Source: Lysobacteraceae bacterium (GTDB lineage Bacteria > Pseudomonadota > Gammaproteobacteria > Nitrococcales > AK92). Taken from it: a stretch of 64,000 nucleotides of DNA. Positions within the stretch are counted from its first letter, which is position 1. Each line of letters opens with the position of its first letter. The position numbers and the translations under genes are program-made. The stretch is taken from contig JAAYIK010000007.1 of NCBI GenBank assembly GCA_012523465.1, forward strand, positions 1 through 64,000. The letters are read 5' to 3'. A model generated the notes under the pieces. That model was not told where the DNA came from. It worked only from the letters and a program-made list of their open reading frames with translations, and searched no databases. Positions 23,968 through 33,592 of this stretch are shown here, in pieces.

Positions 23968-24984
23968 TCAAGCATAGGCGGTTTGCTCCAACGTCTCCGG
24001 CAGCTGCAGGGCGGCAGCGACGGCGGCAGCGATGGCGTCGGCCTCATGCTCGGTCAGGCGACGCAGCGGATGGTGTAGCCGCAGGCGCAGGGTGGTGCCG
24101 TGAACCTCGGCCGCGGCGATCTGATCCAGCCGCTCGGGCAGCACCAGCCGCAGCTGGTCGGCCAGCTCGGCAGCATCGCAAGGCCTGGCGCTGGTCAAGG
24201 GCAGCTCGCGGGTCAGCATCGGCGCATCGCCGGCGGGAAGCTGGAACGGGTCCAGGTTCAGCATCTGGTCCACGATGTCGGGCAGCTCGCTGCGCAGCAA
24301 CTGGATATGGGGAATGCCTTTGCGCTGCATGAGAATGCGGTCGAGTCCGAGACTCATGCCCATCACGGAGTAGCGCTCGGGGTCGAGCCCGGCGCTGACT
24401 AGCATGGCGGGCGCCAGCAGGCCGGTGCGGCCGATCATCAACCAGCCCTGGGCGCTGAGCACATCGATGCGCATGCCGAGTGCCAGGTGGGGGCGGGTCG
24501 CCGGCAGCAGCCGGTAGTGGTGGCCGGGCAACAACGTAGCCATGACGGTGCGCAGCATCTCGGCCAGGTCGATGGTGCTCAGCTGGCCCTGGCGCAGCCG
24601 CCACAGCTCTAGCTGATGCGGTTCGCTGCTGTACAGCGGTGCGATGGGGCTGCGGCGGTAAACCTGGCCTGGTGCGATCAGCAGCAGGTCCTCGGGCGCG
24701 TCCAGCGCGTGCGCGGCAAGTAAATCCGGCAGCAGGGCGCGCATGTTGGGGCGCAAGCCGAGCCCGGATGGGAGCGGTCGAACCAGATCGGGCGCCTTGC
24801 TGCGGGGGATGGCGTGGCTGCCGCGCTGCAGCTGCCGACGGCAGTGCCACTTCTCGGCCAGCGCCGAATGGGCATCGGTGATCAGTTGTTGCAGCGCATG
24901 AGGACCGGCTTGCGGGTCGGTCAGATCGCGTTGCGCCAGCGCGCGCTGACTGCAGGGGTCGTTGAGGGTGATGGTGCTGGACAT
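23968..24984 (-). CDS. PheS-like class II synthetase paralogue fused to an FDX-ACB domain (SrmL-like)
   Basis: 338 residues with an AGGAGAG Shine-Dalgarno. The core matches phenylalanyl-tRNA synthetase alpha: motif 2 GQVYRRSPIAPLYSSEPHQL followed by ELWRL, and motif 3 GMSLGLDRILMQRKGIPHIQ. The CGMVHPNVL substrate segment of PheS is replaced by TGLLAPAML. From about residue 255 the protein looks like the FDX-ACB anticodon-binding domain normally at the end of PheT. It lacks the PheS coiled-coil N-terminus. I recall databases naming such proteins SrmL, PheS-related mystery ligase. It is unlikely to be the housekeeping enzyme; the substrate is unknown. EpmA (LysRS-like) was considered and rejected. 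Confidence 0.75.
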   Translation of the reverse strand: MSSTITLNDPCSQRALAQRDLTDPQAGPHALQQLITDAHSALAEKWHCRRQLQRGSHAIPRSKAPDLVRPLPSGLGLRPNMRALLPDLLAAHALDAPEDLLLIAPGQVYRRSPIAPLYSSEPHQLELWRLRQGQLSTIDLAEMLRTVMATLLPGHHYRLLPATRPHLALGMRIDVLSAQGWLMIGRTGLLAPAMLVSAGLDPERYSVMGMSLGLDRILMQRKGIPHIQLLRSELPDIVDQMLNLDPFQLPAGDAPMLTRELPLTSARPCDAAELADQLRLVLPERLDQIAAAEVHGTTLRLRLHHPLRRLTEHEADAIAAAVAAALQLPETLEQTAYA

Positions 24985-25357
24985 GTGACTCTCTCCTGGT
25001 TTCCGGTTGTGCCCTAAGCCGAATCGTCAGTGCCCCGAGGCTTGAATCCGGGTGTTCGGCTTGTGGAGACCAGAGAGAGCTAGGAAGTTAGCGGCTGGAC
25101 ATCCCATGCACCCGGATCCTGCTGGACCCCCGGGGCCAAGTAAATCGGAAATAATAGTAGCCGCTGAAAGTGTTCATGCGCTTCAAGCTAGCAGCCTGCA
25201 GCCGCTTCTGCAAGCCCCTTTGTCGGCATGCGAGTGCGAGACGGTTTCGCCGGCGCCGTGGGGCGGCTACCATTGCCGGGATTGGATGCCTGCGGTGCCT
25301 GGGCTTGGTCGCCCTGCCGTTGGTGCCGGGAAGGCGGGCTGAGAATAAGGAAGCAGC
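24985..25357. other. Divergent intergenic region, srmL-like gene / RND operon
   Basis: 373 bp without a gene. It contains an 8-bp inverted repeat (25016-25023 and 25055-25062, AAGCCGAA/TTCGGCTT) enclosing a second CCCG/CGGG pair. It must also hold the promoters of both divergent units, which I could not place with confidence. An AT-rich patch near 25141-25165 (AAATCGGAAATAATAGTAG) is the best promoter area. Confidence 0.4.
25016..25062. repeat. Inverted repeat with nested stem
   Basis: AAGCCGAA at 25016-25023 is the exact reverse complement of 25055-25062, with a 31-nt interior that contains a second 4-bp pair. It lies 32 bp from the srmL-like start in its 5' leader, so it could be a regulator site or a leader structure. 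Confidence 0.45.
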
Positions 25358-26548
25358 TTGGAACGACGAACGGGACGCGTTGTAGGAGCCATCCTACTGG
25401 TGCTGCTGGCGCTGGGCGGGCTGTTTTGGCTGGAGCGCGGCCGCAAGGCTGCGCCGCCGCCACCGCGGCCGGTTGCCGCGGTGGCGGTCGAGATCATGCC
25501 TGTCACCAGGACGGATCTGAGCGATGTTCGCGTCTTCAGTGGCAGCCTGGAAGCTAGCGCCGCCTTCGACGTCGCCGCCAAGATCGGCGGTCAGGTGAAG
25601 GAAGTGACGGTACAGATCGGTGACACGGTGCGCCGGGACCAGGTGGTCGCCCGGCTGGACGATGATGAGTACGTCCAGCAGCGCGAGCAGGCACGTGCCG
25701 AGCTGGCAGTGGCGCAGGCCACCGTGGACGAGGCGGAAAGCGCCATGCGGCTGGCGGAGGCCGAGCATGCGCGACTGCAGGAGCTGCACCGCCAGGGCAT
25801 CGCCGCTGCAGCCGAGCTGGAGCGAGCGCGGGCCGACTATGCCGCCGCTCAGGCACGGCTGAAGCTGGCGCAGGCCCAGGTCGCGCAGCGGCAAGCTGCG
25901 CTGCGTGCTGCCGAGGTGCGCCTGGGCTATACCCTGGTGCGCGCCAACTGGAGCGGCGGCAGCGAGCAGCGCTTGGTGGCGCAGCGCTTCGTCGATCCCG
26001 GTGCGACGCTGGCTGCCAATACGCCGGTGGTGTCCGTGCTGGACCTGGATCCGGTCATCGTCGTGGTGTACGTCGGCGAGCACGATTACGTGCGGCTGCG
26101 GCCAGGGCAGCGGGCGACGGTGACGGCAGCAGCGTACGGTTCCCGCCGCTTCCCCGCCGAGGTAGTGCGGCTGGCACCGCGGCTGGAGGCCGATACCCGG
26201 CAGGCGCGGGTCGAGCTGGCGGTAGCCAATCCCGACCACCTTCTCAAGCCCGGCATGTTCGTCGAGGTGCAGGTTGAGCTGGCACGGGTGGAGGGAGCCA
26301 CGGTGGTGCCGCAGGCAGCACTCACCCGGCGCGGCGATGTTCTGGGCGTGTTCCTCACCGATGACGCCCGCGAGACTGTGCGCTTCGTACCGGTACGCGT
26401 TGGCATTAGCCAGGATGGCCGTACCCAGATCCTGGAGCCGGAGCTTAGCGGCTGGGTGGTTACCTTGGGCCAGCACCTGCTGCGTGACGGCGCGGCGATC
26501 CGCGCGGTGCCAGCCGCGGTGCAAGAAGGCGTGGGCTACTCCGAATGA
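25358..26548 (+). CDS. RND efflux periplasmic adaptor (membrane fusion protein)
   Basis: 396 residues from a TTG start preceded by AAGGAAG. An N-terminal membrane anchor (residues 8-25) is followed by a proline-rich linker. Next come a lipoyl half (AAKIGGQVKEVTVQIGDTV), an alpha-helical hairpin rich in Ala/Glu/Gln (about 100-185), and beta-barrel and membrane-proximal domains. HlyD/AcrA family. It bridges the inner-membrane pump encoded next (ATGA overlap) to the outer-membrane factor. No lipobox Cys is present, so the anchor is transmembrane rather than lipid. Confidence 0.93.
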   Translation: MERRTGRVVGAILLVLLALGGLFWLERGRKAAPPPPRPVAAVAVEIMPVTRTDLSDVRVFSGSLEASAAFDVAAKIGGQVKEVTVQIGDTVRRDQVVARLDDDEYVQQREQARAELAVAQATVDEAESAMRLAEAEHARLQELHRQGIAAAAELERARADYAAAQARLKLAQAQVAQRQAALRAAEVRLGYTLVRANWSGGSEQRLVAQRFVDPGATLAANTPVVSVLDLDPVIVVVYVGEHDYVRLRPGQRATVTAAAYGSRRFPAEVVRLAPRLEADTRQARVELAVANPDHLLKPGMFVEVQVELARVEGATVVPQAALTRRGDVLGVFLTDDARETVRFVPVRVGISQDGRTQILEPELSGWVVTLGQHLLRDGAAIRAVPAAVQEGVGYSE

Positions 26549-29500
26549 AGATCGCCCAGCTCACGGTCGACCGGCCGGTGTTCACCAGCATGCTGATGCT
26601 GATTGCCATCGCCATCGGCCTGGTGGCGCTCACCCGGCTGCCGGTCGACCTGATGCCGGATGTCAGCTATCCCACCCTGAGCATTTCCGCTAGCTATGAG
26701 AATGCCAGCCCCGAGGTCGTGGAGGAGCTGATTACGCGGCCGCTGGAGCGGGCGGTGGCGGCGGTACCCGGGGTGGTGGAAATCACGTCCATCTCCGCCG
26801 AAGGCAGTAGCCAGGTCAGCATCCGCTTCGATTGGGGCACCGATCTCGATGCCGCTGCCAACGACGTCCGCGACCGCCTCGACGGCGTGATCGCTAGCCT
26901 GCCGGAGGAGGCCGACCGGCCGCAGCTGCGCAAGTTCGACCCCACCGCCTTTCCCATTCTGATCCTTGGCGTTGCCAGCCAGCTCGATCCGCTGGAGCTG
27001 CGACGGCTGATCGATGAGCAGCTCAGCTACCGGCTGGAGCGCCTGCCGGGGGTGGCAGCGGTCGACATCTGGGGTGGGTTGCAGCGCGAGATCCAAGTGC
27101 GGGTGCGGCGCGAGCAGCTGCAGGCGCTGGGATTGCCGCTGGACCAGATCGTGCAGGCGCTGCGAGACGCCAACCTCAACCTGCCCACGGGCAGCATCGT
27201 CGAGGGGACAGCGGACGTCACCCTGCGGGCGCCAGGGCGCTTCGCTAGCCTGGACGAGCTGCGCCACACCGTGGTGGCGCAGCGCAACGGGGTGGTGATA
27301 CGGCTGGATCAGGTCGCCGAGGTCTACGACACTCACGCCGAGCCGACCCAACTGGTGCGCATCAACGGCCAGCCCGGGGTGCGCCTGGGCGTGCGCAAGC
27401 AGTCCGGCAGCAACACGGTGGCCGTGGCCGACGCGGTGCTGCGGGAGGTGGCGCGCATCAATGCCGAGTTCCCCCAGGTCGAGCTGGTGCCGGTGATCGA
27501 CACGGCCCAGTATATCCGCCGCTCTCTCGACAACCTGAGCCGCTCGGTGCTGTACGGCGGCAGCCTGGCGGTGATCGTGCTGCTGTTCTTCCTGCGCGAT
27601 GTACGTAGCACGGCAGTGGTGGCCAGCGCCATTCCGATCTCGGTGATCGCCACCTTCGGCCTGATCTACTTCGGCGGCTTTACCCTCAACCTGATGACGC
27701 TGGGTGGGCTGGCGCTGGGCGTCGGTATGATGGTCGACAATGCCATCGTGGTGCTGGAGAACATCACCCGCATCCGCGACGAGGAGGGGGCGGCGGTGCG
27801 CGACGCGGCCGTGCAGGGCGCCGAGCAGGTGACTGCCGCGGTCATCGCCAGCACGCTCACTACGCTGTCAGTGTTCCTGCCTATGGCCTTCATGCGCGAC
27901 ATGTCGGGGCAGCTATTCCAGCAGTTCGCCTGGGTGGTCGGCTTTTCGCTCCTGGCCTCGCTGGTGGTGGCGCTGACGCTGGTGCCCATGCTGGCCTCCA
28001 AACTGATGCGGCTGCGGCGGCGCGCCAGCGATCGCTCGGCGGTGGCCGAGGCCAGCCGGCGCGGCTTCTTTCGCCTGGGGCAGCTGTACGATCGTCTGCT
28101 GGTTGCCTCGCTGAGGCATCGGCTGACGGTGTTGGCCATTACCACCCTGCTGCTGCTCGGCAGCCTGCTGCTCATTCCCCGGGTCGGCGGCGAGCTGATG
28201 CCCGTCAGCGACGAGGGCGAGGTGCGCATCAGCCTAGAGATGGAGCCGGGCACCCGGCTGGAGGTGCTGGACGAGCGCATGCGCCGGGTGGAGGACATCG
28301 TCTACGCCGCGGTCCCGGAGATGCAGGCGGCGGTGGTGAGCGCAGGCGCCTCGGGCTTCCGCCACGGATCGACGGCAACCGGTGAGATCCGGCTGTCGCT
28401 GGTGCCGGTCAAGGAGCGCAGCCGCTCCAGCGCCGAGATCGCCGCGGCGTTGCGGCCGCTACTGGCCGATATTCCCGGCGTGGTGATTCGCACCCGGGCC
28501 GGGCAAGGCTTGTTTCTGTTGCGCATCGGCACCGGCGGCAGCGATCGCTTGGCAATCGAGATCCGTGGCCATGAACTGCCGGTGCTGGAGCAGTTGGCGG
28601 CTGAGGTGCGGCAGGCGCTCAGCGACGTGCCCGGCATCACCGACCTGATGGTCAGCCGCAGCGAAGGTGCGCCGGAGCAGGTGTTCCGCATCGATCGCCT
28701 GCGCGCCGCCGACCTCGGGTTGTCGGTGGCACAGATCACCCGCACCGTCCAGACCGCCATCGCCGGCCGCAGCGCCGGCCAGTATCGGGACGCCGGCGAG
28801 GAATATCCCATCGTGGTGCGCCTCAAGGACGCCGAACGAATGACCCTGGAGGAGGTGCTGGAGCTGCCGCTGGTCGCCAGCGACGGAAGGCAGATCCCGC
28901 TGCGGCGGGTGGTCCAGGTCGAGCCCGAGATCGGTCCGGTGCAGATCGAGCGCAAGAACCAGCAGCGCGTCATCATGCTGACCGGCGAGGTCGCCGGCCG
29001 CGACCTGCTGTCGGTGGCACGCGACGTGCAGCGGCGCCTGGCGGCCATCCCGACCCCGCGCAACTACGAACTGACGCTGGCCGGCGACTACGAAGAGCAG
29101 CAAAAGGCGTTCCGCGAGCTGATGCTGAGCCTGGTCCTAGCCGTGGGGCTAGTCTACATGATCCTGGCCAGCCTGTACGAGTCGCTGCGGGATCCGCTCA
29201 TCGTCATGCTATCGGTGCCGTTGGCCGCCATCGGCGTGGTGCTCACGCTGTACCTCACCGGCACCACCTTCAACATGCAGTCGGCCATCGGCGTCATCAT
29301 GCTGGTTGGTATCGTGGTCAACAATGCCATCCTCATCGTCGACCAGGCCGGCCGGTTGCGACAAGAAGGCCGCGTAGTGGCCGAGGCGGTGCGGGAGGCC
29401 GGGCGCCGTCGGCTGCGGCCGATTCTTATGACCACGCTTACCACCGTGCTGGGGCTGCTGCCGTTGGCGCTGGGCATCGGCGAAGGCGCGGAAACCCAGG

Positions 29501-29607
29501 CGCCCATGGCCCGGGTTGTCATCGGCGGCCTGACCAGCTCGACCTTGATCACGCTGGTCGTGATCCCGGTCGTCTATACGCTGTTTCACAAGGAGCGGCC
29601 GGCATGA
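26545..29607 (+). CDS. RND efflux transporter (AcrB/HAE-like inner-membrane pump)
   Basis: 1020 residues. It starts within the adaptor stop (ATGA). The protein has the RND layout: TM1 near residues 11-30, a periplasmic porter/docking loop, TM2-6 around 335-540, a second loop, and TM7-12 at the end. The TM4 proton-relay region reads [13 protein letters not shown], with Asn where AcrB has the second Asp. The first-loop signature [13 protein letters not shown] is typical. Substrates cannot be inferred; drug or amphiphile efflux is likelier than metal, since heavy-metal CzcA motifs are absent. Confidence 0.95.
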   Translation: MKIAQLTVDRPVFTSMLMLIAIAIGLVALTRLPVDLMPDVSYPTLSISASYENASPEVVEELITRPLERAVAAVPGVVEITSISAEGSSQVSIRFDWGTDLDAAANDVRDRLDGVIASLPEEADRPQLRKFDPTAFPILILGVASQLDPLELRRLIDEQLSYRLERLPGVAAVDIWGGLQREIQVRVRREQLQALGLPLDQIVQALRDANLNLPTGSIVEGTADVTLRAPGRFASLDELRHTVVAQRNGVVIRLDQVAEVYDTHAEPTQLVRINGQPGVRLGVRKQSGSNTVAVADAVLREVARINAEFPQVELVPVIDTAQYIRRSLDNLSRSVLYGGSLAVIVLLFFLRDVRSTAVVASAIPISVIATFGLIYFGGFTLNLMTLGGLALGVGMMVDNAIVVLENITRIRDEEGAAVRDAAVQGAEQVTAAVIASTLTTLSVFLPMAFMRDMSGQLFQQFAWVVGFSLLASLVVALTLVPMLASKLMRLRRRASDRSAVAEASRRGFFRLGQLYDRLLVASLRHRLTVLAITTLLLLGSLLLIPRVGGELMPVSDEGEVRISLEMEPGTRLEVLDERMRRVEDIVYAAVPEMQAAVVSAGASGFRHGSTATGEIRLSLVPVKERSRSSAEIAAALRPLLADIPGVVIRTRAGQGLFLLRIGTGGSDRLAIEIRGHELPVLEQLAAEVRQALSDVPGITDLMVSRSEGAPEQVFRIDRLRAADLGLSVAQITRTVQTAIAGRSAGQYRDAGEEYPIVVRLKDAERMTLEEVLELPLVASDGRQIPLRRVVQVEPEIGPVQIERKNQQRVIMLTGEVAGRDLLSVARDVQRRLAAIPTPRNYELTLAGDYEEQQKAFRELMLSLVLAVGLVYMILASLYESLRDPLIVMLSVPLAAIGVVLTLYLTGTTFNMQSAIGVIMLVGIVVNNAILIVDQAGRLRQEGRVVAEAVREAGRRRLRPILMTTLTTVLGLLPLALGIGEGAETQAPMARVVIGGLTSSTLITLVVIPVVYTLFHKERPA

Positions 29608-31226
29608 TCCGACGGACTCACACCTTGCAGCCTTGCTGGCAGCATGGCCTTCGGGCCGCGGTTGCCGCCTGCGCGGTGGCGCTGTCGTTGCCGCCGGCAG
29701 CGGCGCTGCCGCCGGAGGCGCTGCCTGGCCCGACCGTGCTGCAGCAGGAGCTGCGCCTGCGGGCGGACGCCAGCCGCGATCCGGGGCCGGAGGCGGAAGG
29801 GCCGTTGAGACTGTCGCTGGAGGAAGCAGTGCTCACCGCCCTGCGCTACAATCGCTCGCTCACGGCACAGCAGTTGGTGCCACAGATTACCGGCGCCTTC
29901 GAGGCCATCGAACGCTCGGCTTTCGATCTGACGGCCTTCGCCGAGCTGGGTTTCAGCCGCTCCGTCAGCGAGCGGGCCTCGCCCGACATCCGCCAAACCT
30001 TTTCCATCGAATCACGCGGCGTCAGCGGCACGGCCGGCGTCCGCGCTACCCTGCCGAGCGGGACCACCGTGGAGGGCGGCGTGGAGTATCGCCAGCAGAG
30101 CTCGAACCGCACGCTGGATGACCAGCACGTGGCCGGGTTCAACCTGTCCGTAACCCAGGCCCTGCTGCGTGGCGCCAGCCGCCGCGCCAACCTGATCGAC
30201 TTGCGCCAGGCCGAGCTGGATACCCTGGCTTCGGAGTACGAGCTGCGCGGCTTCATCACCAGCCTGGTGGCCGACGTCGAGCAAGCTTACTGGAACTACG
30301 TGCTGGCGTCGCAACGGCTTGCCATTTTCGAAAGCTCCCTGCAGCTGGCCGAGCGCCAGCTGCGGGAGACCGAGCAGCGCATCCGCGCCGGCGCGCTGCC
30401 GGAAGCCGAGTGGGCGGCGGCGCGGGCTGAGGTGGCACGGCGGCGGCAAGAGCTGATCGACGCCCGCGCTGAGCATGACCGGCAGCGGCTGACCTTGCTG
30501 CGCTTGCTGAGTCCGCCCTCGGTGGCTGGCTGGAGGCGGTCCATCGAGCCGCTGAGCGAGCCGCAGGCGCCGGCGGCCGATGCGCTGGATCCCGTCGAGG
30601 ATCACATCGCCTTGGCGCAGCGGCTGCGGGCCGAGCTCAACGAGGCTAGGCTGCGACTGCAGCAAGGCCGGCTGGAGGTCATCCAGACCCGGCATGGCCT
30701 GCTGCCACGGCTCGACCTGTTCGTCGTCCTCGGCAAGACCGGCTATGCTAATGCCTTCGGCGACGCCTTTCGCAACATCGATGGCGATACCTATGACTTG
30801 TCGGCGGGGTTGCGCTTCGAGCTGCCGCTGGGCAATCGTCGCGCCCGCGCCGAGCATCGCATCGCCAGCCTGCAGCAGGCCCAGGCCCAGGCCAGCCTGG
30901 ACAACCTGGCTCAGCTGGTGGCGCTGGAAGTGCAGCAGGCCTATCTGGAGGTGCAGCGCAGCGCGGCGCAGATCGAGGCCAGCCGGGCCACCCGGGCGTT
31001 GCAGGAGTCGGTGCTGGCCGCCGAGCAGGCGCGCTTGCGGGCTGGGCGTTCTACTAGCCTGGCGGTGGCGCAGGCCCAGCGCGATCTGCTGGCGGCGCAA
31101 ATCGACGAGGTCGGCGCCGTGATCGCCTACCGGCAGGCCCTCACCACGCTATACCGCCTCGACGGCAGCCTGCTCGCCCGCCGCGCGATCGCCGCCCCCG
31201 GCGAGCAGCCCGCGCTGCTGCCCTAG
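29604..31226 (+). CDS. TolC-type outer-membrane efflux factor
   Basis: 540 residues, overlapping the pump stop by 4 bp. A signal peptide is visible (basic start, hydrophobic stretch ending near PPAAALP). The rest has long Ala/Glu/Gln/Arg-rich helices in two repeats, as in TolC/OprM tunnels. It completes the tripartite pump, and the three genes are translationally coupled. No lipobox Cys is evident. About 30-60 residues longer than typical TolC. Confidence 0.92.
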   Translation: MIRRTHTLQPCWQHGLRAAVAACAVALSLPPAAALPPEALPGPTVLQQELRLRADASRDPGPEAEGPLRLSLEEAVLTALRYNRSLTAQQLVPQITGAFEAIERSAFDLTAFAELGFSRSVSERASPDIRQTFSIESRGVSGTAGVRATLPSGTTVEGGVEYRQQSSNRTLDDQHVAGFNLSVTQALLRGASRRANLIDLRQAELDTLASEYELRGFITSLVADVEQAYWNYVLASQRLAIFESSLQLAERQLRETEQRIRAGALPEAEWAAARAEVARRRQELIDARAEHDRQRLTLLRLLSPPSVAGWRRSIEPLSEPQAPAADALDPVEDHIALAQRLRAELNEARLRLQQGRLEVIQTRHGLLPRLDLFVVLGKTGYANAFGDAFRNIDGDTYDLSAGLRFELPLGNRRARAEHRIASLQQAQAQASLDNLAQLVALEVQQAYLEVQRSAAQIEASRATRALQESVLAAEQARLRAGRSTSLAVAQAQRDLLAAQIDEVGAVIAYRQALTTLYRLDGSLLARRAIAAPGEQPALLP

Positions 31227-31499
31227 GAGCAACGTCGTTCCCTTCTGACTCGCTTGTGGAACGCCCCCGCGGCCATTATTTCGCCAATCGGGTGGCAAGC
31301 GATTCCTTCGGCCCAGTGCTCGCGCCGGCTCGAGACCAGGGGTGCCGCTGGCTTGCCAGCAATCGGCCGTGGGATTGCCGCGCCTATTTGGCCGCGCAGG
31401 TTGCAAGCAGCAACGATGGGCGTACAGAATGCGATCAATGCCGCCATAAAGCAGCCAGCAGGGAAAACAAAATAACCGGCGGCAGAGGAGGGAAACGTT

Positions 31500-31943
31500 A
31501 TGGAAACGGTACGGCAAGTTCTCGAGCGAAAGGGCACTGCGGTTTGGTCCGTCGGGCCGGATGCGACGGTGCTCGATGCGCTGAAGGTCATGGCCGAGCA
31601 TGATGTCGGCGCGGTCCTGGTCATGGAGGGCGACCGCGTGCTCGGCATTTTCAGCGAGCGCGACTATGCCCGCAAAGTGGTGTTGAAAGGGCTGGTATCC
31701 AAAGACGTCAAGGTCACCCAGCTGATGACGCCCAATCCCTACACGGTCAGCCCGTCTAATACCGTCGAAGAGGTCATGAACCTGATGACCGAGAACCGCT
31801 TTCGTCATCTGCCGGTGATGGAAGACGGACGCTTGGTCGGCCTCGTTTCGATAGGCGACATGGTGAAATCCATGGTGATGCAGCAGGAACGCACCATTCG
31901 GCATTTGTCCAGCTATATTTCTGGAGACCTTGCCGCCAATTGA
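31500..31943 (+). CDS. Tandem CBS-domain protein
   Basis: 147 residues after a GAGGAGGG ribosome site. Two CBS domains are visible: about 8-62 (DALKVMAEHDVGAVLVMEGD) and 76-130 (VEEVMNLMTENRFRHLPVME). There is nothing else in the chain. CBS pairs bind adenylates and regulate a partner; no partner is fused or obvious next to it. It has its own terminator 24 bp downstream. The 273 bp upstream holds only short palindromes (for example GCTGGC-TT-GCCAGC at 31347-31360). Confidence 0.9.
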   Translation: METVRQVLERKGTAVWSVGPDATVLDALKVMAEHDVGAVLVMEGDRVLGIFSERDYARKVVLKGLVSKDVKVTQLMTPNPYTVSPSNTVEEVMNLMTENRFRHLPVMEDGRLVGLVSIGDMVKSMVMQQERTIRHLSSYISGDLAAN

Positions 31944-31966
31944 GGGACGAAACTCCCTTACAGCCC

Positions 31967-31992
31967 AAGGCGCCCGCAAGGGGCGCCTTTTT
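31967..31992 (+). terminator. Rho-independent terminator of the CBS gene
   Basis: A 9-bp stem AAGGCGCCC/GGGCGCCTT with a GCAAG loop is followed by a T-run at 31988-31992. It is 24 bp after the CBS stop. Confidence 0.9.
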
Positions 31993-32023
31993 CATGAAAA
32001 CCAACCGAAAAGGAAACAAGACC

Positions 32024-32575
32024 ATGGTGAAATGGATGGCTCGAATGGGTGCGATTCTGGCGATGCTGGCAATGGCTGCGGTAGCCGCCTCTACGCCATT
32101 GTCCGAGGCCGAGGTGCAGCGCTTCATTGCCAGCCTGCCGGAAATTGAGCAATTGTCCGCCGAGGAGCAGGATGCGGGTTGGCTGGACGAGGCCGACGGC
32201 CTCGATTTCGAGCGGCCGCTGTCGGGGAGCATTCATGCCCTGCGGGGCCGCGCTATGTATGGCCAACTCGATGCCGTGGCCGCCAAGCATGGGTTTTCGG
32301 GCCTGGAGCACTGGGCCCGGGTCGGCGATAAGGTCTTCAAGGCCTTTCTGGCGCTGGAAATGGAGCAGCAGAGGCCGCAACTGCAGGCGCAAGCGGCAGA
32401 GCAGTTGCGGGAGATCGAGCAGAATCCGCATCTGACGCCTGAACAGCGCGAGCAGCTCAAGCACATGTTGAGCAGCAGCATGCAGTTCATGGAGTCTTTG
32501 GCGCAGGCGCCGGCTTCGGACATGGAGGCCGTGCGGCCGCATCTGGCGGAGCTGCGGCGCTTACTGGAGCGCTGA
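32024..32575 (+). CDS. Small exported helical protein of unknown function
   Basis: 183 residues from the ATG at 32024, after AAAAGGAAAC. A clear signal peptide (MVKWMARMGAILAMLAMAAV, then AAS) would leave a mature protein of about 160 residues rich in Glu, Gln and Leu, probably all helical. I do not recognise the family. The frame extends upstream to 31940, but that would run through the CBS terminator. It converges on pldA, with a 7-bp stem hairpin between the two stops. Confidence 0.75.
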   Translation: MVKWMARMGAILAMLAMAAVAASTPLSEAEVQRFIASLPEIEQLSAEEQDAGWLDEADGLDFERPLSGSIHALRGRAMYGQLDAVAAKHGFSGLEHWARVGDKVFKAFLALEMEQQRPQLQAQAAEQLREIEQNPHLTPEQREQLKHMLSSSMQFMESLAQAPASDMEAVRPHLAELRRLLER

Positions 32576-32592
32576 GCCGGCAGTGGCCGGCT
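32575..32592. other. Hairpin between convergent stops
   Basis: AGCCGGC/GCCGGCT with an AGTG loop begins at the last base of the upstream stop codon and ends inside the pldA stop codon. It lacks a T-run on both strands, so it could terminate only weakly. Confidence 0.45.
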
Positions 32593-33463
32593 AGCGTACC
32601 AGCGCCAGCCCTAGCCAGGCTCGCAGCCCGGTCTGCGCCTTATAGTTGAGCAGGGTCTCGCCGTAGCCGTGCAGCAGCTGGAAATAGAAGAAGGCGCCAG
32701 TACGGGCGAACAGCGGCTCGCGCACTGGGTACGACACGTCCAGCTGCAGCGTATTGCGGCCGCCTACGCCGTGGCGGTACTGCAGGCGCCAGATCCAGCT
32801 GTTTTCCGAGCCGTAGCGTAGTATCCAGTCGCCGTAGCCGCGGTAGCGGTGGATGTCGGCGTTGTCCTCCTTGTCGAGATAGAAGTACAGCTTCGGCGCC
32901 AGGACCAGCCTTCTGCCGTCGATCACGGTTTCCCAGCTCGGCTGCGCGAACAGCGTGTCGATGCTGCGCGAGGCCTGCTCGCTGCGACCGTTGGATTCGT
33001 GCTCGTAGCCGAAGCGCACGCCGCGGGGAATCCAGCCAGTTTTGCCGCTGTCGTACATCCAGAAAAAGCTGGGGCGGTAGCTGGTGTCCTCGAAGGGACG
33101 GGATTCCTCGCCGAGATTCCACAGCGAAGTCTGGGTGTAGCCGAAATAAAGCCCTTGCAGCGGCGGCAAGGACTGCGCCAGGCGGTTGCGGGGGTCGAAG
33201 ATCCGGTATTTCAGGCTGAGCTGGAAACGGGCAGTGAACTCCTTGCCATCGCCCAGCAGGAAGTACATCGGCTCGTGCACTGACAGGGCCTCCTGGGGCC
33301 GGGCGGCAGGCACGCTCAGCTCGGCCTCGCGGTAGGGCGTGAGCGGCGCCGGCAGCGGGATTTTCCCTTGCGCGGCGCAGTCGGTTGCCGGCCAGGAGGT
33401 GGCGAGCAGGAGTCCGAGGAGTGCAAGGCTGGCGGCGGGGCTGGCGCGGCCGACACTGGGCAT
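32591..33463 (-). CDS. pldA: Outer-membrane phospholipase A
   Basis: 290 residues from the ATG at 33463 (AAGGAAA Shine-Dalgarno); longer upstream frame is not homologous. The signal peptide ends near ATDCAAQ. The catalytic signature is YEHESNGRSEQASRSI: the His and Ser are the active-site pair of OMPLA, and an Asn follows in the barrel family. OMPLA hydrolyses phospholipids that reach the outer leaflet. A convergent small exported protein and a nearby Mla-type transporter make this a lipid-asymmetry neighbourhood. Confidence 0.92.
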   Translation of the reverse strand: MPSVGRASPAASLALLGLLLATSWPATDCAAQGKIPLPAPLTPYREAELSVPAARPQEALSVHEPMYFLLGDGKEFTARFQLSLKYRIFDPRNRLAQSLPPLQGLYFGYTQTSLWNLGEESRPFEDTSYRPSFFWMYDSGKTGWIPRGVRFGYEHESNGRSEQASRSIDTLFAQPSWETVIDGRRLVLAPKLYFYLDKEDNADIHRYRGYGDWILRYGSENSWIWRLQYRHGVGGRNTLQLDVSYPVREPLFARTGAFFYFQLLHGYGETLLNYKAQTGLRAWLGLALVR

Positions 33464-33592
33464 GGCGTTTCCTTCGTTAGCGGGCCGGATCTGGTTTTTG
33501 CTTTGGCTTTCGCGATCCCATGTTTGGCATGTGCAGCTGATGAACTCAAGCCGCGCCGGGGAGGCGCGGGCCGGCGACAGGAGGTGCTCACG

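Noticed and set aside
23968-24984. EpmA/PoxA (LysRS-like) identity for the class II synthetase-like gene
   Set aside because: Motifs 2 and 3 and the FDX-ACB-like tail fit PheS/PheT, not LysRS.
25016-25080. tRNA-like sequence around the inverted repeat
   Set aside because: No T-loop or anticodon arm could be assembled from the sequence.
26545-29607. Many long antisense and alternate-frame reading frames across the RND, uvrA, rpoA and Mur genes
   Set aside because: They mirror strongly conserved proteins on the other strand or frame, arise from GC-rich codon bias, and have no family resemblance or ribosome sites.
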